Shown here piece after piece: positions 1-8,771 of a stretch of DNA of 64,000 nt (within the stretch, counting starts at the first letter, position 1; each line of letters opens with the position of its first letter). The notes beneath the pieces were generated by a model. That model saw nothing but the letters and a program-made list of their open reading frames with translations. It was not told where the DNA came from and did not search any database. Origin of the DNA: Bog-793 sp963761425 (GTDB lineage Bacteria; Actinomycetota; Acidimicrobiia; Acidimicrobiales; Bog-793); NCBI GenBank assembly GCA_963761425.1, contig CAVXGQ010000004.1:1-64000 (forward strand), in the 5' to 3' direction. Made by a program: the position numbers and the translations under genes.

Positions 1-198
1 CGGTGTTTCCGTCTTGCCACCGACGTTACGCATGGGTTTCCACTCGAGCCAGGGATCTAACGAACCCCTAATGGACTTCTAAACCGAAGTTAAGCTCACG
101 CAGTTTGGCCGGTCGGGCTGAACTGGACCTTCGCGATCTTCGGGCGGTTGTTCGAGGATGTCCCGTTGCTTGTGGGTTTTCGGTGACGGCCCCACAGC

Positions 199-1603
199 TG
201 TTCAGGCGACAGCCTGATCGTATTCGGCGGGTGTACCAGTTCCTCCGAGCTGCGCGCGCTCGTCTGCGGTGAGCCGCGAAGCGACCTCCTTGCGCACCGC
301 GGCGATGAGCATGGGCATGTGCTTGTAGCCCTTCACGCGTCGGAACGAGCGCTCGGCCTCGAGCATCCCGGGGCCGACCCAACGCCGCACCATCGTCGTG
401 TCGCGCTAGTGCTTCACGCGCCGCGAGAGGTCCTGTGAGACCGAGATCATCGACTCGATCGCGTTCGTGGAAGAGAGCGTGCGGCAGAGCAGGACGGGCA
501 CGCCGAAGCGCCGCAGGGTGAACATCTCCTCCAGCCCCTCCCGGAGGCTCGCCGCGGCGGAGGGGTGGTTCGCCTCGAGGCGCGCGGCGATGCCCCTGCC
601 GACCCGCAGCCCCCGCGCCGCGTCCTCGTCGTTGAAGGCTTTTTGGAGCTGGCGGTCGGTGACCTTGGCGAGGTCGTCGGGCAGGTAGTCGCCAATGTTG
701 CGCCTTTTATGGAGAACGCACCTCTGGATGACGGCGTGGCGGCCGAAGACCCGCTTCACCCCAGCGGCGAGGGCCTTTCCGCCGTCGAGGACGCAGAGGA
801 TCCCCTCTTCGAAGCGGAGTCCCCGGGCGACGAGATCGGCGAGGAGGTCGCGCACGATGACGGCGTTCTCCGTGCCACCGTCCCACAGCCCGACGGGCAC
901 CTTCGTCCCATCGGTCATGATCACGAGCGCCACGACACAGCAGCAGTCGTGGAAGACGATCCCGTCGACCATCAGCACCGCCACGTCAAGGCCCGACAGG
1001 TCCGGTGCAAGAGCTCGTCGACTTTTGCCCGCGTCGCTTGCACGAAGCGCCGAGAGACCGCTGAGCGTGAGTCGCCGAAGGCGGCCTCCTCGAGCCCCTC
1101 GCCGATCGGCTCGGCGACGAGCCCGTGCCGGCGCGTCGCGACACCGGCGAGCATGCGCTCGGTGGCGAGCTCGGAGAGCAGGTCGGCGGTCGAGAAGACC
1201 GCGTAGGAGTCGAGGGCGACCTCGCCACCCTCTTTGCGCACCGCTCGCGGTCGGCGGACCGGCACTTTGCGGCCGCCGAGCACGACCGAGCCCGGTGCCG
1301 AGCCGTTGCGCTCCGCTTGACGGTCCGGGTCGTGGCGCCCTTTCGGGCCGATCTCGTCGGTGAGCTCGTCCTGCATCATCTGCGCGACGACGGCGAGGCC
1401 GGCGTTGCAGCAGAAGGCCATCAGGCCGTCGCGGATCGCCGCGGCCAGGTCGCTCGTGTCGATAGTCGCTTCGAGCGACAGCCCGGCGAGTCGCATCGCC
1501 TCGGCTTCACGCTTCCGGGCCGGCGCGACGGGTAGCTTTCTCTTCGACGTCATTGGTGGTGGTCCCCTTCCTTGTTCGGTGTTCTTGGACGGACGCCTGA
1601 ACA
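199..1603 (-). mobile_element. IS256-family insertion sequence, decayed
   Basis: The element is recognised by its transposase, read on the minus strand. A 10-base inverted match (TGTTCAGGCG at 199-208, its complement at 1594-1603) lies where terminal repeats would be expected and gives an element of about 1.4 kb, which fits the family. The match is short, and its left copy overlaps the transposase stop codon. No convincing target duplication is visible, so the exact ends are uncertain. The element abuts the truncated oxidoreductase remnant on its right. Confidence 0.5.
202..1553 (-). pseudogene. IS256-family transposase, broken by a frameshift and a stop
   Basis: DDE transposase of the mutator (IS256) type that would cut and paste its own element. 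It is read from ATG at 1553. The N-terminal part runs in one frame to a stop near 969. The catalytic part starts in another frame, and the join needs one extra G near 1009 (HR then DLSGLDVAVLMVDG). The first Asp (VLMVDG), second Asp (CVLDGGKAL) and Glu (STNAIES) are all present. A second lesion is an in-frame TAG at about 406-408, where Trp is expected in RVKHWRDTT; the frame continues unchanged to a TGA at 202-204. Two independent lesions argue for a true pseudogene and against a single sequencing error. It is not expected to be active. Confidence 0.85.
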
Positions 1604-1629
1604 CCTACCAGCTGGCAGGGATCAGGCGG

Positions 1630-2046
1630 GGGACCGCCACCAATTTCCACAAAGACCGGGACTACCTCGAAGCCGCGGACGGCGCCCCATAGGACGTCGT
1701 CATCGAGTTCGTCGGAACACCGCACCTGGTCGGCCACCTCGCCACGCTCGGATCGGGCGGAAGGATCGTCGTGAACGGCGTCGGAGGAGGCGCCATGACC
1801 GAGATTGACCGGGCCGAGCTCATGGCCCGACGGGCACGCCTGATGGGGTCGACGCTGCGGGCCCGTTCGATCGAGGAGAAGGCCGCTGTCGTGCGCGGTG
1901 TCGCCGGGGACGTAATCCCCTTGCTCGCCTCGCGCCGGATCGTCGTGCTCCTCGATACGACCTACCCGTTCCGGGAGGCCGGCGCCGCCTACGAACACCT
2001 CTCTACTCCGGGAAAACTCGGAAAGATCGTCCTGGTCTTCGCGTAA
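1630..2046 (+). pseudogene. 3' remnant of a zinc-type quinone oxidoreductase (MDR) gene
   Basis: The reading frame resembles the C-terminal third of PIG3-type NADPH:quinone oxidoreductases. It has a Rossmann segment (DVVIEFVGTPHLVGHLATLG, then GGRIVVNGVGGG), a segment LMARRARLMGSTLRARS, and a tail ending in GKLGKIVLVF. An in-frame TAG interrupts it at 1690-1692 and the same frame continues. The N-terminal two thirds are missing, and the break lies next to the right end of the IS256-like element. No 5' half is visible left of the element (1-198). The likely history is insertion or deletion followed by decay. A GTG at 1771 could start a 91-residue fragment, but that would lack the active site. 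Confidence 0.7.
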
Positions 2047-2109
2047 AGCCCATAGGAGGTCTCCGGCCCCCCTCGGGGCCCCGGGTGGCCGGGGATCAAG
2101 CCGGTGGTG

Positions 2110-2658
2110 TCAGGCGCACGACACCACGCCGCGCGCCTCTTCGGCGAGGTGCAGCACCGGCACCAGCCAAGGGGCGCTGTCCGGCGGCGGCGCGGTGAGC
2201 ACGTCGGCCGCCACCGCCCAACGCACCGCCGCGACCTCGGCCGGATCGGGATCCGGATCACCCGTCACCACACCGACGAGGACGTGGTCGAACTCGTTCT
2301 CGACGAGACCGGAGACCGGGCACACCACGCGGTAGGTCAGCGTGCCGACCTCGTCGAGGCGGCAGTCCAGCCCGAGCTCCTCCTGCACCCGAGCTTCGGC
2401 GGATTCGACGACGCCCTCGCCGGGCCGCGGGTGGCTGCAGCACGAGATCGCCCAGGTCAACGGGAAGTGGTATTTCGTCCCGGCGCGTTGCTGCAGCAGC
2501 ACCAGTCCGTCGGGCCGGTACAGGACCACCGAGAAGGCGAGATGGAGGTGCCCCGGTGCCGCGTGTGCCGCCAGCTTGGGCGAGGTGCCAATCGGCGTGC
2601 CCTTCCGGTCGACCAGCACGACGTTGTCGCGCGCTCCCACCGCTGGCGATCCCGTCAT
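2110..2658 (-). CDS. idi: Isopentenyl-diphosphate delta-isomerase, type I
   Basis: Interconverts isopentenyl and dimethylallyl diphosphate for isoprenoid synthesis; cytoplasmic, metal-dependent Nudix fold. The 182 residues match the usual length. The catalytic-cysteine segment reads SCCSHPRPGE, followed by the Nudix glutamates (VQEELGL) and a YR...NEFDHV segment that supplies the second catalytic Glu. The ATG at 2658 was chosen because it gives the family length; a GGGAG lies about 8 bases upstream. The frame stays open further upstream, but those residues look unlike the family. The gene is divergent from the aldo/keto reductase, and no other isoprenoid gene is adjacent (uppS lies 57 kb away). 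Confidence 0.9.
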   Translation of the reverse strand: MTGSPAVGARDNVVLVDRKGTPIGTSPKLAAHAAPGHLHLAFSVVLYRPDGLVLLQQRAGTKYHFPLTWAISCCSHPRPGEGVVESAEARVQEELGLDCRLDEVGTLTYRVVCPVSGLVENEFDHVLVGVVTGDPDPDPAEVAAVRWAVAADVLTAPPPDSAPWLVPVLHLAEEARGVVSCA

Positions 2659-2830
2659 TCCATCGGCTCCCTGCCGCTCGCTTCTGCCGACCTCCGCGGG
2701 TTGCGCTCGCTGCCCCTGGCCGATCGGACTCGTGGGCATGCTATGACGGACCCCGCAGGACTGTGGTCGCGCACCGGAGCCCAGCGGGTAACGCGGGCGA
2801 ACCGTAAGCCACGAGCGATTGGAGCGGTTC

Positions 2831-3790
2831 ATGGAGTATCGGCGGCTCGGAAAAGCGGGCCTGCGGGTCAGCGTGCTCTCGTTCGGCTCGTGGGTCACCT
2901 TCGGCCCACAGCTCGATATCGGGCTCGCCAAGTCGTGCCTCGAAGTGGCTCGAGCGGGTGGGGTGAACTTCTTCGACAACGCCGAGCAGTACGCGGGAGG
3001 CGAATCGGAGCGGATCATGGGCCAGGCGCTCGCCGAGCTCGGTTGGCCGAGATATAGCTACGTCGTGTCGACGAAGTTGTTCTGGGGTCTTCACGACGAC
3101 GTGAACACCCAGAACACGCTCAATCGCAAGTACCTGCTCCAGGCGATTGACGGCTCGCTCGCCCGACTCGGTCTCGATTTCGTCGACCTGCTCTTTTGTC
3201 ACCGCTCCGACCCGAACACCCCGGTCGAAGAGACCGTGTGGGCCATGCACGACATCGTGAGTTCTGGAAAGGCAATCTACTGGGGAACCTCGGAGTGGCC
3301 GGCGGACGATCTGCGGGCGGCGTTCGAGATCGCCGAACGTCACCACCTGCACAAACCGGTGACCGAGCAGTCGCAGTACAACCTGCTGGAGCGCCGACGG
3401 GTGGAGGTCGATTACGCCCGCCTCTACGAGGACTGGGGACTCGGCCTCACCACCTACAGCCCGCTCGCCTGGGGCGTGCTCACCGGCAAGTACCTGGACG
3501 GCGTCCCCGAGGGGTCGCGAGCGACCGTCCCCGGTTTTGAGTGGCTGCGCGACATCGTCGCCGCGCCCGAGAGGAATGCGCGCGTCCCGGCGCTTCTCAG
3601 ACTTGCCGGCGAGCTCGACTGCACCCCCGCTCAGCTCGCGATCGCCTGGTGCCTGATGAACCCGCACGTCTCGACGGTGATCACCGGAGCGAGCCGCGTC
3701 GGGCAGGTTGAGGAGAACCTCCGGGCAATCGAGGTGCTTCCCTTGCTGACCCCCGAGGTGATGGCCAGGCTCGACGCCATCGCCGCCTGA
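2831..3790 (+). CDS. Aldo/keto reductase, KCNAB/YghZ-like group
   Basis: Predicted NADPH-dependent oxidoreductase with a TIM-barrel fold, 319 residues. The N-terminus MEYRRLGKAGLRVSVLSFGSW is typical. Catalytic residues are visible: Asp and Tyr in FFDNAEQYAGG, Lys in VVSTKLFWG, His in LFCHRSDPNTP. The cofactor-binding end contains VITGASRVGQVEENLRA. The similarity is to the group containing voltage-gated potassium channel beta subunits; the substrate cannot be told from sequence. ATG at 2831 is preferred to an upstream TTG (2819) because GGAG at 2821-2824 is well spaced. It is a single gene with no obvious partner. Confidence 0.9.
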   Translation: MEYRRLGKAGLRVSVLSFGSWVTFGPQLDIGLAKSCLEVARAGGVNFFDNAEQYAGGESERIMGQALAELGWPRYSYVVSTKLFWGLHDDVNTQNTLNRKYLLQAIDGSLARLGLDFVDLLFCHRSDPNTPVEETVWAMHDIVSSGKAIYWGTSEWPADDLRAAFEIAERHHLHKPVTEQSQYNLLERRRVEVDYARLYEDWGLGLTTYSPLAWGVLTGKYLDGVPEGSRATVPGFEWLRDIVAAPERNARVPALLRLAGELDCTPAQLAIAWCLMNPHVSTVITGASRVGQVEENLRAIEVLPLLTPEVMARLDAIAA

Positions 3791-4204
3791 GCCGTCCGAC
3801 ATCCACCACCGGGCGGGATTGCCCGCCGACCACCCCGACCCCGCGTGTCCCGCGTGTCGCGACGCGGTCTCGGCCACGGGCCAGTTCGCAGGGCGCGACG
3901 GTTCACGCGGAGTTCATCTGGCAGACACTGCCGGGAAACGACGACCTGAAATCCTGGGCAAGTCAGACGCGGGTAGGTCCTTCGTCGGAGGTGGACGCAT
4001 CGGGCGCGAGCCTCCGACGCGGGACCAAGACGAGGCGATGGGCACCAGGGCAAAGCCCCAGTGGCCGGCAGTCCAAAGCGAGCTCGACAGGCTTGGTGCC
4101 ACCCCGGTCGGCAAGCGACCCGATCGCGGCAAGGGCGACGAGCATCGGAGGTTTGGGACCGACCCCGACCGCAGGTCACCGCCGCTCGGACGGAACGAAC
4201 CCTT
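3791..4204. other. Intergenic stretch without a recognised gene
   Basis: About 410 bases between the reductase and the IS30 element. Short open frames exist on both strands (for example minus 3963-4145, 60 residues), but none resembles a family I know and none has a good ribosome site. It may be decayed coding DNA cut by the IS30 insertion, which is inference only. Confidence 0.5.
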
Positions 4205-4230
4205 GCGCGCTCAAGCGGTCAACGCAACAG
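4205..4230 (+). repeat. IS30 left terminal inverted repeat
   Basis: Aligned with the reverse complement of 5406-5431, 20 of 26 bases agree. The strongest core is CAA..GGTCA.CGCAACA. The outermost seven bases agree at five positions, so the true end may lie a few bases inward, at about 4210. Confidence 0.7.
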
Positions 4231-5359
4231 CCTTGACGAACGCCTGAGATGGTGTCATCCACCCGAGCGTCTGTCGAGGTCTGTTGTTGAGGGAACGAGC
4301 GATGGCATCGAGCTCGCGTTGGGTGCACTGAGAGAGATCCGTTGACTTCGGCAGATATTGGCGCAAGAGACCGTTCGTGTTCTCGTTGCTGCCGCGTTGC
4401 CAGGGGCTCTTCGGGTCGCAGAAGTAGATCTGCACCCCGGTGTCGATCGTGAACTGGACGTGCTCGGCCATCTCCTTTCCCTGGTCCCAGGTGATCGATC
4501 TGCGGAGCTGGACGGGAAGCGTGACGATGCGCTTCGCGAGTGCGGTGCGGACCGACTCGGCGGTGTTCCCGTGGGGCAGCTTCAACAAGATGACGTAGCG
4601 GCTGTGACGTTCGACGAGGGTTCCGATTGCGGTCATCTTCTTGCCGAAGATGAGATCACCCTCCCAGTGCCCGGGCACGGCGCGGTCGGCGACCTCGGCC
4701 GGTCGCTCGGAGATCATCACCATGTTGCGGAGCTGTCCTTGGCCGATCCCGCCCTTGGTGTAGGCCTTGGCTCTTCGCATCGCCCGACCGCTTCGCAGGC
4801 AGGTGTGGAGCTCTTTCCGAAGCGCTCCACGGCCCTGGACGAACAGCGACTGGTAGATGGTCTCGTGGGACACCCGCATCTCCGGATCATTCGGATAGCT
4901 AAGAGCCAACCACGCGGAGATCTGCTCGGGTGACCACCTGGCCTCGAGCTTTCGTTCGACGGTCGATCTGAGCCGTCGGCACCGGGAAAGCTTCGCTCGT
5001 CTGGGTCGCAGCGCGCGTCGTTGCGCACCCCGATCGGCAACGAGCGCTCGGTAATGCTGACGGCCGCCATTCGCGTTCACCTCTCGACACACCGTCGAGG
5101 GCGCACGCCCGAGTCCGGTCGAGATCACCCGGATCGAGAGACCTGCGGCGAGTCCTCGCGAAATCTCTTCTCGCTCTTCAAGGGAGAGCCTGAGCTCAGC
5201 ACGCCCTCGTTCGTGCGGTCGTCTCCCCCCTGCGTCGGCGATCAACTTCCGAAGCGAAGAGTTCTGGCGTCCGAGGTGCTTGGCGATGCGCTTCACCGGC
5301 ACGCCGGCCTCCCGCATCTCCCAGATCGTCGCCCTGTCGGCTTCTGTGAACCTCGCCAT
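4211..5359 (-). CDS. IS30-family transposase
   Basis: DDE transposase of 382 residues that mobilises the surrounding element. An N-terminal helix-turn-helix (residues about 1-60, with RIAKHLGRQ) is followed by a second DNA-binding segment (LGRAPSTVCREV) and the catalytic core. The first Asp is in PGHWEGDLIFG, the second in ITWDQGKEMAEH, and the Glu in RGSNENTNGLLRQYLPK. All IS30 signatures are intact. ATG at 5359 is preceded by GGAGG with a 7-base gap and is preferred over the adjacent GTG at 5362. No frameshift or stop was seen, unlike the IS256 copy. Confidence 0.95.
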   Translation of the reverse strand: MARFTEADRATIWEMREAGVPVKRIAKHLGRQNSSLRKLIADAGGRRPHERGRAELRLSLEEREEISRGLAAGLSIRVISTGLGRAPSTVCREVNANGGRQHYRALVADRGAQRRALRPRRAKLSRCRRLRSTVERKLEARWSPEQISAWLALSYPNDPEMRVSHETIYQSLFVQGRGALRKELHTCLRSGRAMRRAKAYTKGGIGQGQLRNMVMISERPAEVADRAVPGHWEGDLIFGKKMTAIGTLVERHSRYVILLKLPHGNTAESVRTALAKRIVTLPVQLRRSITWDQGKEMAEHVQFTIDTGVQIYFCDPKSPWQRGSNENTNGLLRQYLPKSTDLSQCTQRELDAIARSLNNRPRQTLGWMTPSQAFVKAVALTA

Positions 5360-5405
5360 CACCGTTCCTCCCCATCGACGACGTCAGTGTTCGCCGATCA
5401 GAGAG

Positions 5406-5431
5406 GTGTTGCGATGACCAGTTGAGGACGC
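5406..5431 (-). repeat. IS30 right terminal inverted repeat
   Basis: Partner of 4205-4230, 20 of 26 positions agreeing after reverse complementation. It lies about 50 bases upstream of the transposase start. Confidence 0.7.
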
Positions 5432-5818
5432 ACTCGATCTGGGACAGCACAAAGCCCACGAACGGGTGCCGAACACCGGATACGCGTTGGAGTCTGGCCG
5501 CGACCAGCGCGCAGAGCGTCGGATCGGTGCCTGAGCACCGCTCGGAGCCGGGTCGCTCGGCGAGCTCGACCCGCTGTGCCTCCGCCGAGCGGTCGGTAGA
5601 CGAAAGAACGGTGTCCGCCGAGCCGGTCCCGGTATCCGGTCCCTTCCGGTCCGGCCCGGGGCCAACCGGACTGAGGTGCCATTCAGATGGCGGCCTGCCT
5701 GATGACCGGGCGGAACCGAGCGGCTCTGCCCGAAGCCACCCGGGTCCTCGCGGGCTCGTCGGTGATCTCAGGCGGCCGCCGATTGGGCAGGGAAGAGTCG
5801 CTCGATAAGGTGTCCGCC
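5432..5818. other. Intergenic stretch between IS30 and bioY
   Basis: About 390 bases. Open frames on both strands (minus 5398-5682 and 5384-5665, plus 5422-5808) overlap each other and have arginine/serine/proline-rich compositions typical of out-of-frame GC-rich DNA. No family resemblance, tRNA or clear BirA-type biotin operator was recognised. Confidence 0.5.
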
Positions 5819-6430
5819 ATGCCGACGGCTCTCGCCACGCTTCCCCGACGACGCCCGCTCGTCCTCGCCGACCTATTCCCCGAGGTGCGGGCCCGGGATG
5901 CCACCATCGTCCTCGGGGCCGCCTGCTTCGTCGGCTTGCTCGCCCAGGTCTCCATCCCCTTGTCGTGGACCCCGGTGCCGATCACCGGCCAGACGCTCGG
6001 CGTCGTGCTGGCGGGCTGCGCCGTTGGGACGCGCCGCGCTGTCGCGGCCCTCGTCCTCTACGCCGCCGCCGGACTCGCCGGCGTGCCCTGGTTCGCCGGC
6101 CATGCCTCGGGATGGCCCGGCGGGCTCTTCGGGTACGTGGTGGGCTTTGTCGTCGCCGCCGCCGTCTGCGGCCGGCTCGCCGAACGGCGAGCGGATCGCC
6201 GGGTCGCTAGCGCCGTCCTGGCGATCCTGCTCGGGGACATGATCATCTTTGCGGTCGGCGTCCCCTGGCTCGCCGTCTCCTACCATTTCACGGCGGCCGA
6301 GGCCATCGCCAAGGGACTGACGCCATTTCTCGCTGGCGAGGGAATCAAGATCGCGCTCGCCGCCGGACTCCTCCCCGCCGCCTGGAAAGTCGTCGGCTCG
6401 GACCGCCAGCCGAATCCGCGGCAGCACTAA
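5819..6430 (+). CDS. bioY: Biotin transporter substrate-binding component BioY
   Basis: Membrane S-component of an ECF-type biotin importer, 203 residues with about five or six hydrophobic segments. Family features include SWTPVPITGQTLGVVLAGC, a glycine-rich segment around GGLFGYVVGFVVAA, and a C-terminal segment (GLTPFLAGEGIKIALAAGLL). The energising subunits BioM/EcfA and BioN/EcfT are not in the window; BioY may work alone or with a shared module elsewhere. The frame is open upstream to 5687, but ATG at 5819 gives the family length. It is convergent with the DrrB-like gene, with 33 bases between them. Confidence 0.9.
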   Translation: MPTALATLPRRRPLVLADLFPEVRARDATIVLGAACFVGLLAQVSIPLSWTPVPITGQTLGVVLAGCAVGTRRAVAALVLYAAAGLAGVPWFAGHASGWPGGLFGYVVGFVVAAAVCGRLAERRADRRVASAVLAILLGDMIIFAVGVPWLAVSYHFTAAEAIAKGLTPFLAGEGIKIALAAGLLPAAWKVVGSDRQPNPRQH

Positions 6431-6463
6431 AAGCCAGCCCACGGTGCCGTCCCGGCCCCGAGT

Positions 6464-7411
6464 TCAGTCGGTCTTGGAGAACTCCCGGACCGCGATGGTA
6501 AGCATGAGCGCCGCGAACACGACGGTCACCGCGAGCTCGAACCCGATCGGCAGGTGCCAGGAACCCCAAGTCATCGTGGCTCCGAACAGTCGGGCGATCG
6601 CCGGGTTGGTCGCGACGTGCGCGAAGACGGCCCGCCGCATCGGGTCGACCATGTAGGCGAGCGGATCGAGTCTCGTCAGCACTGAGAGCCACGTCGGCAG
6701 CCCGTGCAGCGGGAAGAGGGCCCCGGACAGAAAGAACAGCGGCAGCACGACGAACTGCAGCACGACCTGGAACGACTCCACCTGGGCGATACGCGAGGCG
6801 AGCGCGGTGCCGAGCGCGGTGATCGCCACCGCGGCGATCAGCATCTCGCCGATGAGAGTGAAGATGAGGACCGGCGAATAGGGGACGCCGACCAGCCCGG
6901 CGAACGCCAGCATGATGAGCGCCTGCAAGGTGGCGACGGTGGCGCCCCCCGCGCACTTGCCAGCGATGAGCGCTCCGCGTCGCACCGGAGCGACGAGCAT
7001 CTCCCGCAAGAACCCGAATTCCCGGTCCCAGACGATCGACACCGCCGAGAACGTCGCCGTAAACAGCACGGTCATCGCGACGACTCCCGGAAATATGAAC
7101 GTCTTGAAGCTCGCCCCACTTCCGGAACTCGCGCCCCGCGAGATGAGCGACGACAGCCCAGTGCCGAGCACAAAGAGGAACAGGATCGGCTGGGCCAGTG
7201 ACGTCAAGATCCTCAGGCGGTTGCGGGAGAAACGGATCAGTTCGCGACGCCAAACGACCGTCGCGCCCCGGACGTCGTCCCGCCAGCCGGCCCCGGCCAC
7301 CCGGACCGCCACTGGTACCGCGCGCGGGCGTGTCGTCGCGGCAGAGAGGGGCGCGGTGGCGGACGAGGCCTGTGAGCTGGCCACGGCGTCGGTGTGGTTC
7401 AAGCGGGTCAC
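6464..7411 (-). CDS. ABC-2 type exporter permease, DrrB-like
   Basis: Membrane subunit of an ATP-driven exporter, 315 residues. A polar N-terminus of about 45 residues precedes roughly six membrane segments. The ABC-2 signature region contains FLREMLVAPVRRGALIAGK and the C-terminal part FLSGALFPLHGLPTWLSVLT. GTG at 7411 overlaps the ATPase stop as GTGA and has GAGG five bases upstream, so it is preferred to a TTG at 7438. It is translationally coupled to the ATPase upstream. The substrate is unknown; relatives export drugs or lipids. Confidence 0.88.
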   Translation of the reverse strand: MTRLNHTDAVASSQASSATAPLSAATTRPRAVPVAVRVAGAGWRDDVRGATVVWRRELIRFSRNRLRILTSLAQPILFLFVLGTGLSSLISRGASSGSGASFKTFIFPGVVAMTVLFTATFSAVSIVWDREFGFLREMLVAPVRRGALIAGKCAGGATVATLQALIMLAFAGLVGVPYSPVLIFTLIGEMLIAAVAITALGTALASRIAQVESFQVVLQFVVLPLFFLSGALFPLHGLPTWLSVLTRLDPLAYMVDPMRRAVFAHVATNPAIARLFGATMTWGSWHLPIGFELAVTVVFAALMLTIAVREFSKTD

Positions 7412-8418
7412 CTCCGCCTCGCCCGGGCGCGTCTCCAAGAGGCGGCCGCGCGGCGATCCGACACCGACGCCTCGGCATCCCGGATCGTGCGGCCGGTGTG
7501 CGACATGAAGACATCGTCGAGAGTCGGCCTCGCGATGCTCACCGACGAAATGCCCACGCCCAGCTCAGCGAACAGGCGCGGAACGAACTGCTCTCCAGCC
7601 GGAACGTGAATCGTCACCGCGCCTTCGCTCACGGTCGCCGTGAGCTGAAAGCGGCTGGCGAGCGCCGCGATGGCGGCCTCGTCGTCGGCGGTGTGGAGCT
7701 GCACCCGGTCTTCACCGACTTGGGCCTTCAGTGCCTCCGGGGTGCCCTCGGCGACGATCTCGCCCTCGTCGATGATGGCGATCCGATCGCAGTTCTCGGC
7801 CTCGTCCATGTAGTGGGTCGTGAGGAACATGGTGATCTGTTCCCGGTGGCGCAGCTCGTTGATGTAACCCCAGATGTGCGCCCTCGTCTGCGGGTCGAGC
7901 CCGACGGTCGGCTCGTCCAAAAAGAGCACCCGTGGCGAGTGCATGAGCCCGCGGGCGATCTCAAGTCGCCGCTTCATGCCGCCGGAGAAGGTGCGGACCA
8001 ACCCGTCGCGCCGGTCCCAGAGGCCAACCATGTTGAGCACGTCGTGGATCCGTTCGGCGGCCTCTGTGTGTGGCACGCCGTAGAGCTCGGCGTGGAACCG
8101 AAGGTTCTCCCCCGCGGTGAGGTAATCATCGAGTGTCGTGTCTTGGAAGACGAGACCGATCCGGCGGCGCACCTCGGCCTGGGCGGTCACCACGTCGTAC
8201 CCCGCCACCCGGGCCGACCCAGCCGTCGGGTGGAGCAGCGTGCAAAGCATCGCGATCGTCGTCGACTTGCCCGCCCCGTTGGGCCCGAGGAAGCCGAAGG
8301 TCTCCCCCGCCACGACCTCAAAGCTCACGCCGCGCACCGCCTCGAGATCGCCAAATCGGCGCGTCAGCCCGAGCACCTCGATGGAAGGTCCGCTCGGAAC
8401 GGTGAACAGATCGGTCAC
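7408..8418 (-). CDS. ABC transporter ATP-binding protein, DrrA-like
   Basis: Cytoplasmic ATPase of 336 residues that powers the DrrB-like permease. Walker A is FLGPNGAGKSTT, Q-loop VFQDTTLDDYLT, signature FSGGMKRRLEIARGL, Walker B VLFLDEPTVGLDPQ, and H-loop LTTHYMDEAE. The C-terminal extension of about 100 residues with RPTLDDVFMSHTGR is the DrrA-type regulatory tail. GTG at 8418 (VTDLFTVPSG) is preferred to the longer frame, whose extra N-terminus is arginine-rich and unlike the family; GAGG lies just upstream. Confidence 0.9.
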   Translation of the reverse strand: MTDLFTVPSGPSIEVLGLTRRFGDLEAVRGVSFEVVAGETFGFLGPNGAGKSTTIAMLCTLLHPTAGSARVAGYDVVTAQAEVRRRIGLVFQDTTLDDYLTAGENLRFHAELYGVPHTEAAERIHDVLNMVGLWDRRDGLVRTFSGGMKRRLEIARGLMHSPRVLFLDEPTVGLDPQTRAHIWGYINELRHREQITMFLTTHYMDEAENCDRIAIIDEGEIVAEGTPEALKAQVGEDRVQLHTADDEAAIAALASRFQLTATVSEGAVTIHVPAGEQFVPRLFAELGVGISSVSIARPTLDDVFMSHTGRTIRDAEASVSDRRAAASWRRARARRR

Positions 8419-8771
8419 GTCCTCAGTTCTCCAGGTTTCTTTCCACCGCGCGGCATCCCGCGACTTTCTTCGACGGCCGGGAACACCCGCCCTGCTCCCG
8501 ATCACGCCAAACTAGTCGGCGCGAGTGGGGCCACTGGACGCGCCTTATCCGGCCGGAAAGCTAAGGCCCAGGTGCCGGCGCCCTCGGCGCCTATCGACTT
8601 CTCGGTGCACCCAGCCGCGACAGGCAACGAGCGCCATCTCCGATCTCGAGACGGGTGCGACGTCGGGTGCGCCCCGCCCGGAACCCGGGCGAGTTGGAGA
8701 CTCTCCGTGCACCTCGGCACCCGAATAGGGCATCGTCAGCGCGGTTTTGCTGGCGAGTAACTTGGCGAACC
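8419..8771. other. Divergent intergenic region between two ABC exporter operons
   Basis: About 350 bases that must hold promoters for both the DrrAB operon (leftward) and the NodI/NodJ-like operon (rightward). I see no clear palindromic operator, nor a TetR- or MarR-type gene that would regulate them. The rightward start lacks an obvious ribosome site, so its true start could lie within this stretch. Confidence 0.4.

Larger units (their letters stand above)
4205..5431 (-). mobile_element. IS30-family insertion sequence, apparently intact
   Basis: An element of about 1.23 kb with one complete transposase on the minus strand. It is bounded by imperfect inverted repeats at 4205-4230 and 5406-5431 that agree at 20 of 26 positions. 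The transposase stop overlaps the left repeat, as is common in this family. The short target duplication usual for IS30 (2-3 bp) cannot be confirmed. The catalytic triad is present, so the element may be mobile. Confidence 0.85.

Noticed and set aside
1..198. 5' half of the truncated oxidoreductase left of the IS256 element
   Set aside because: All frames there contain stops or show no MDR motif; the stretch is unassigned.
2741..3877. Minus-strand frame of 378 codons over the aldo/keto reductase
   Set aside because: It is antisense to a gene with intact catalytic residues and a ribosome site; the translation has no recognisable features.
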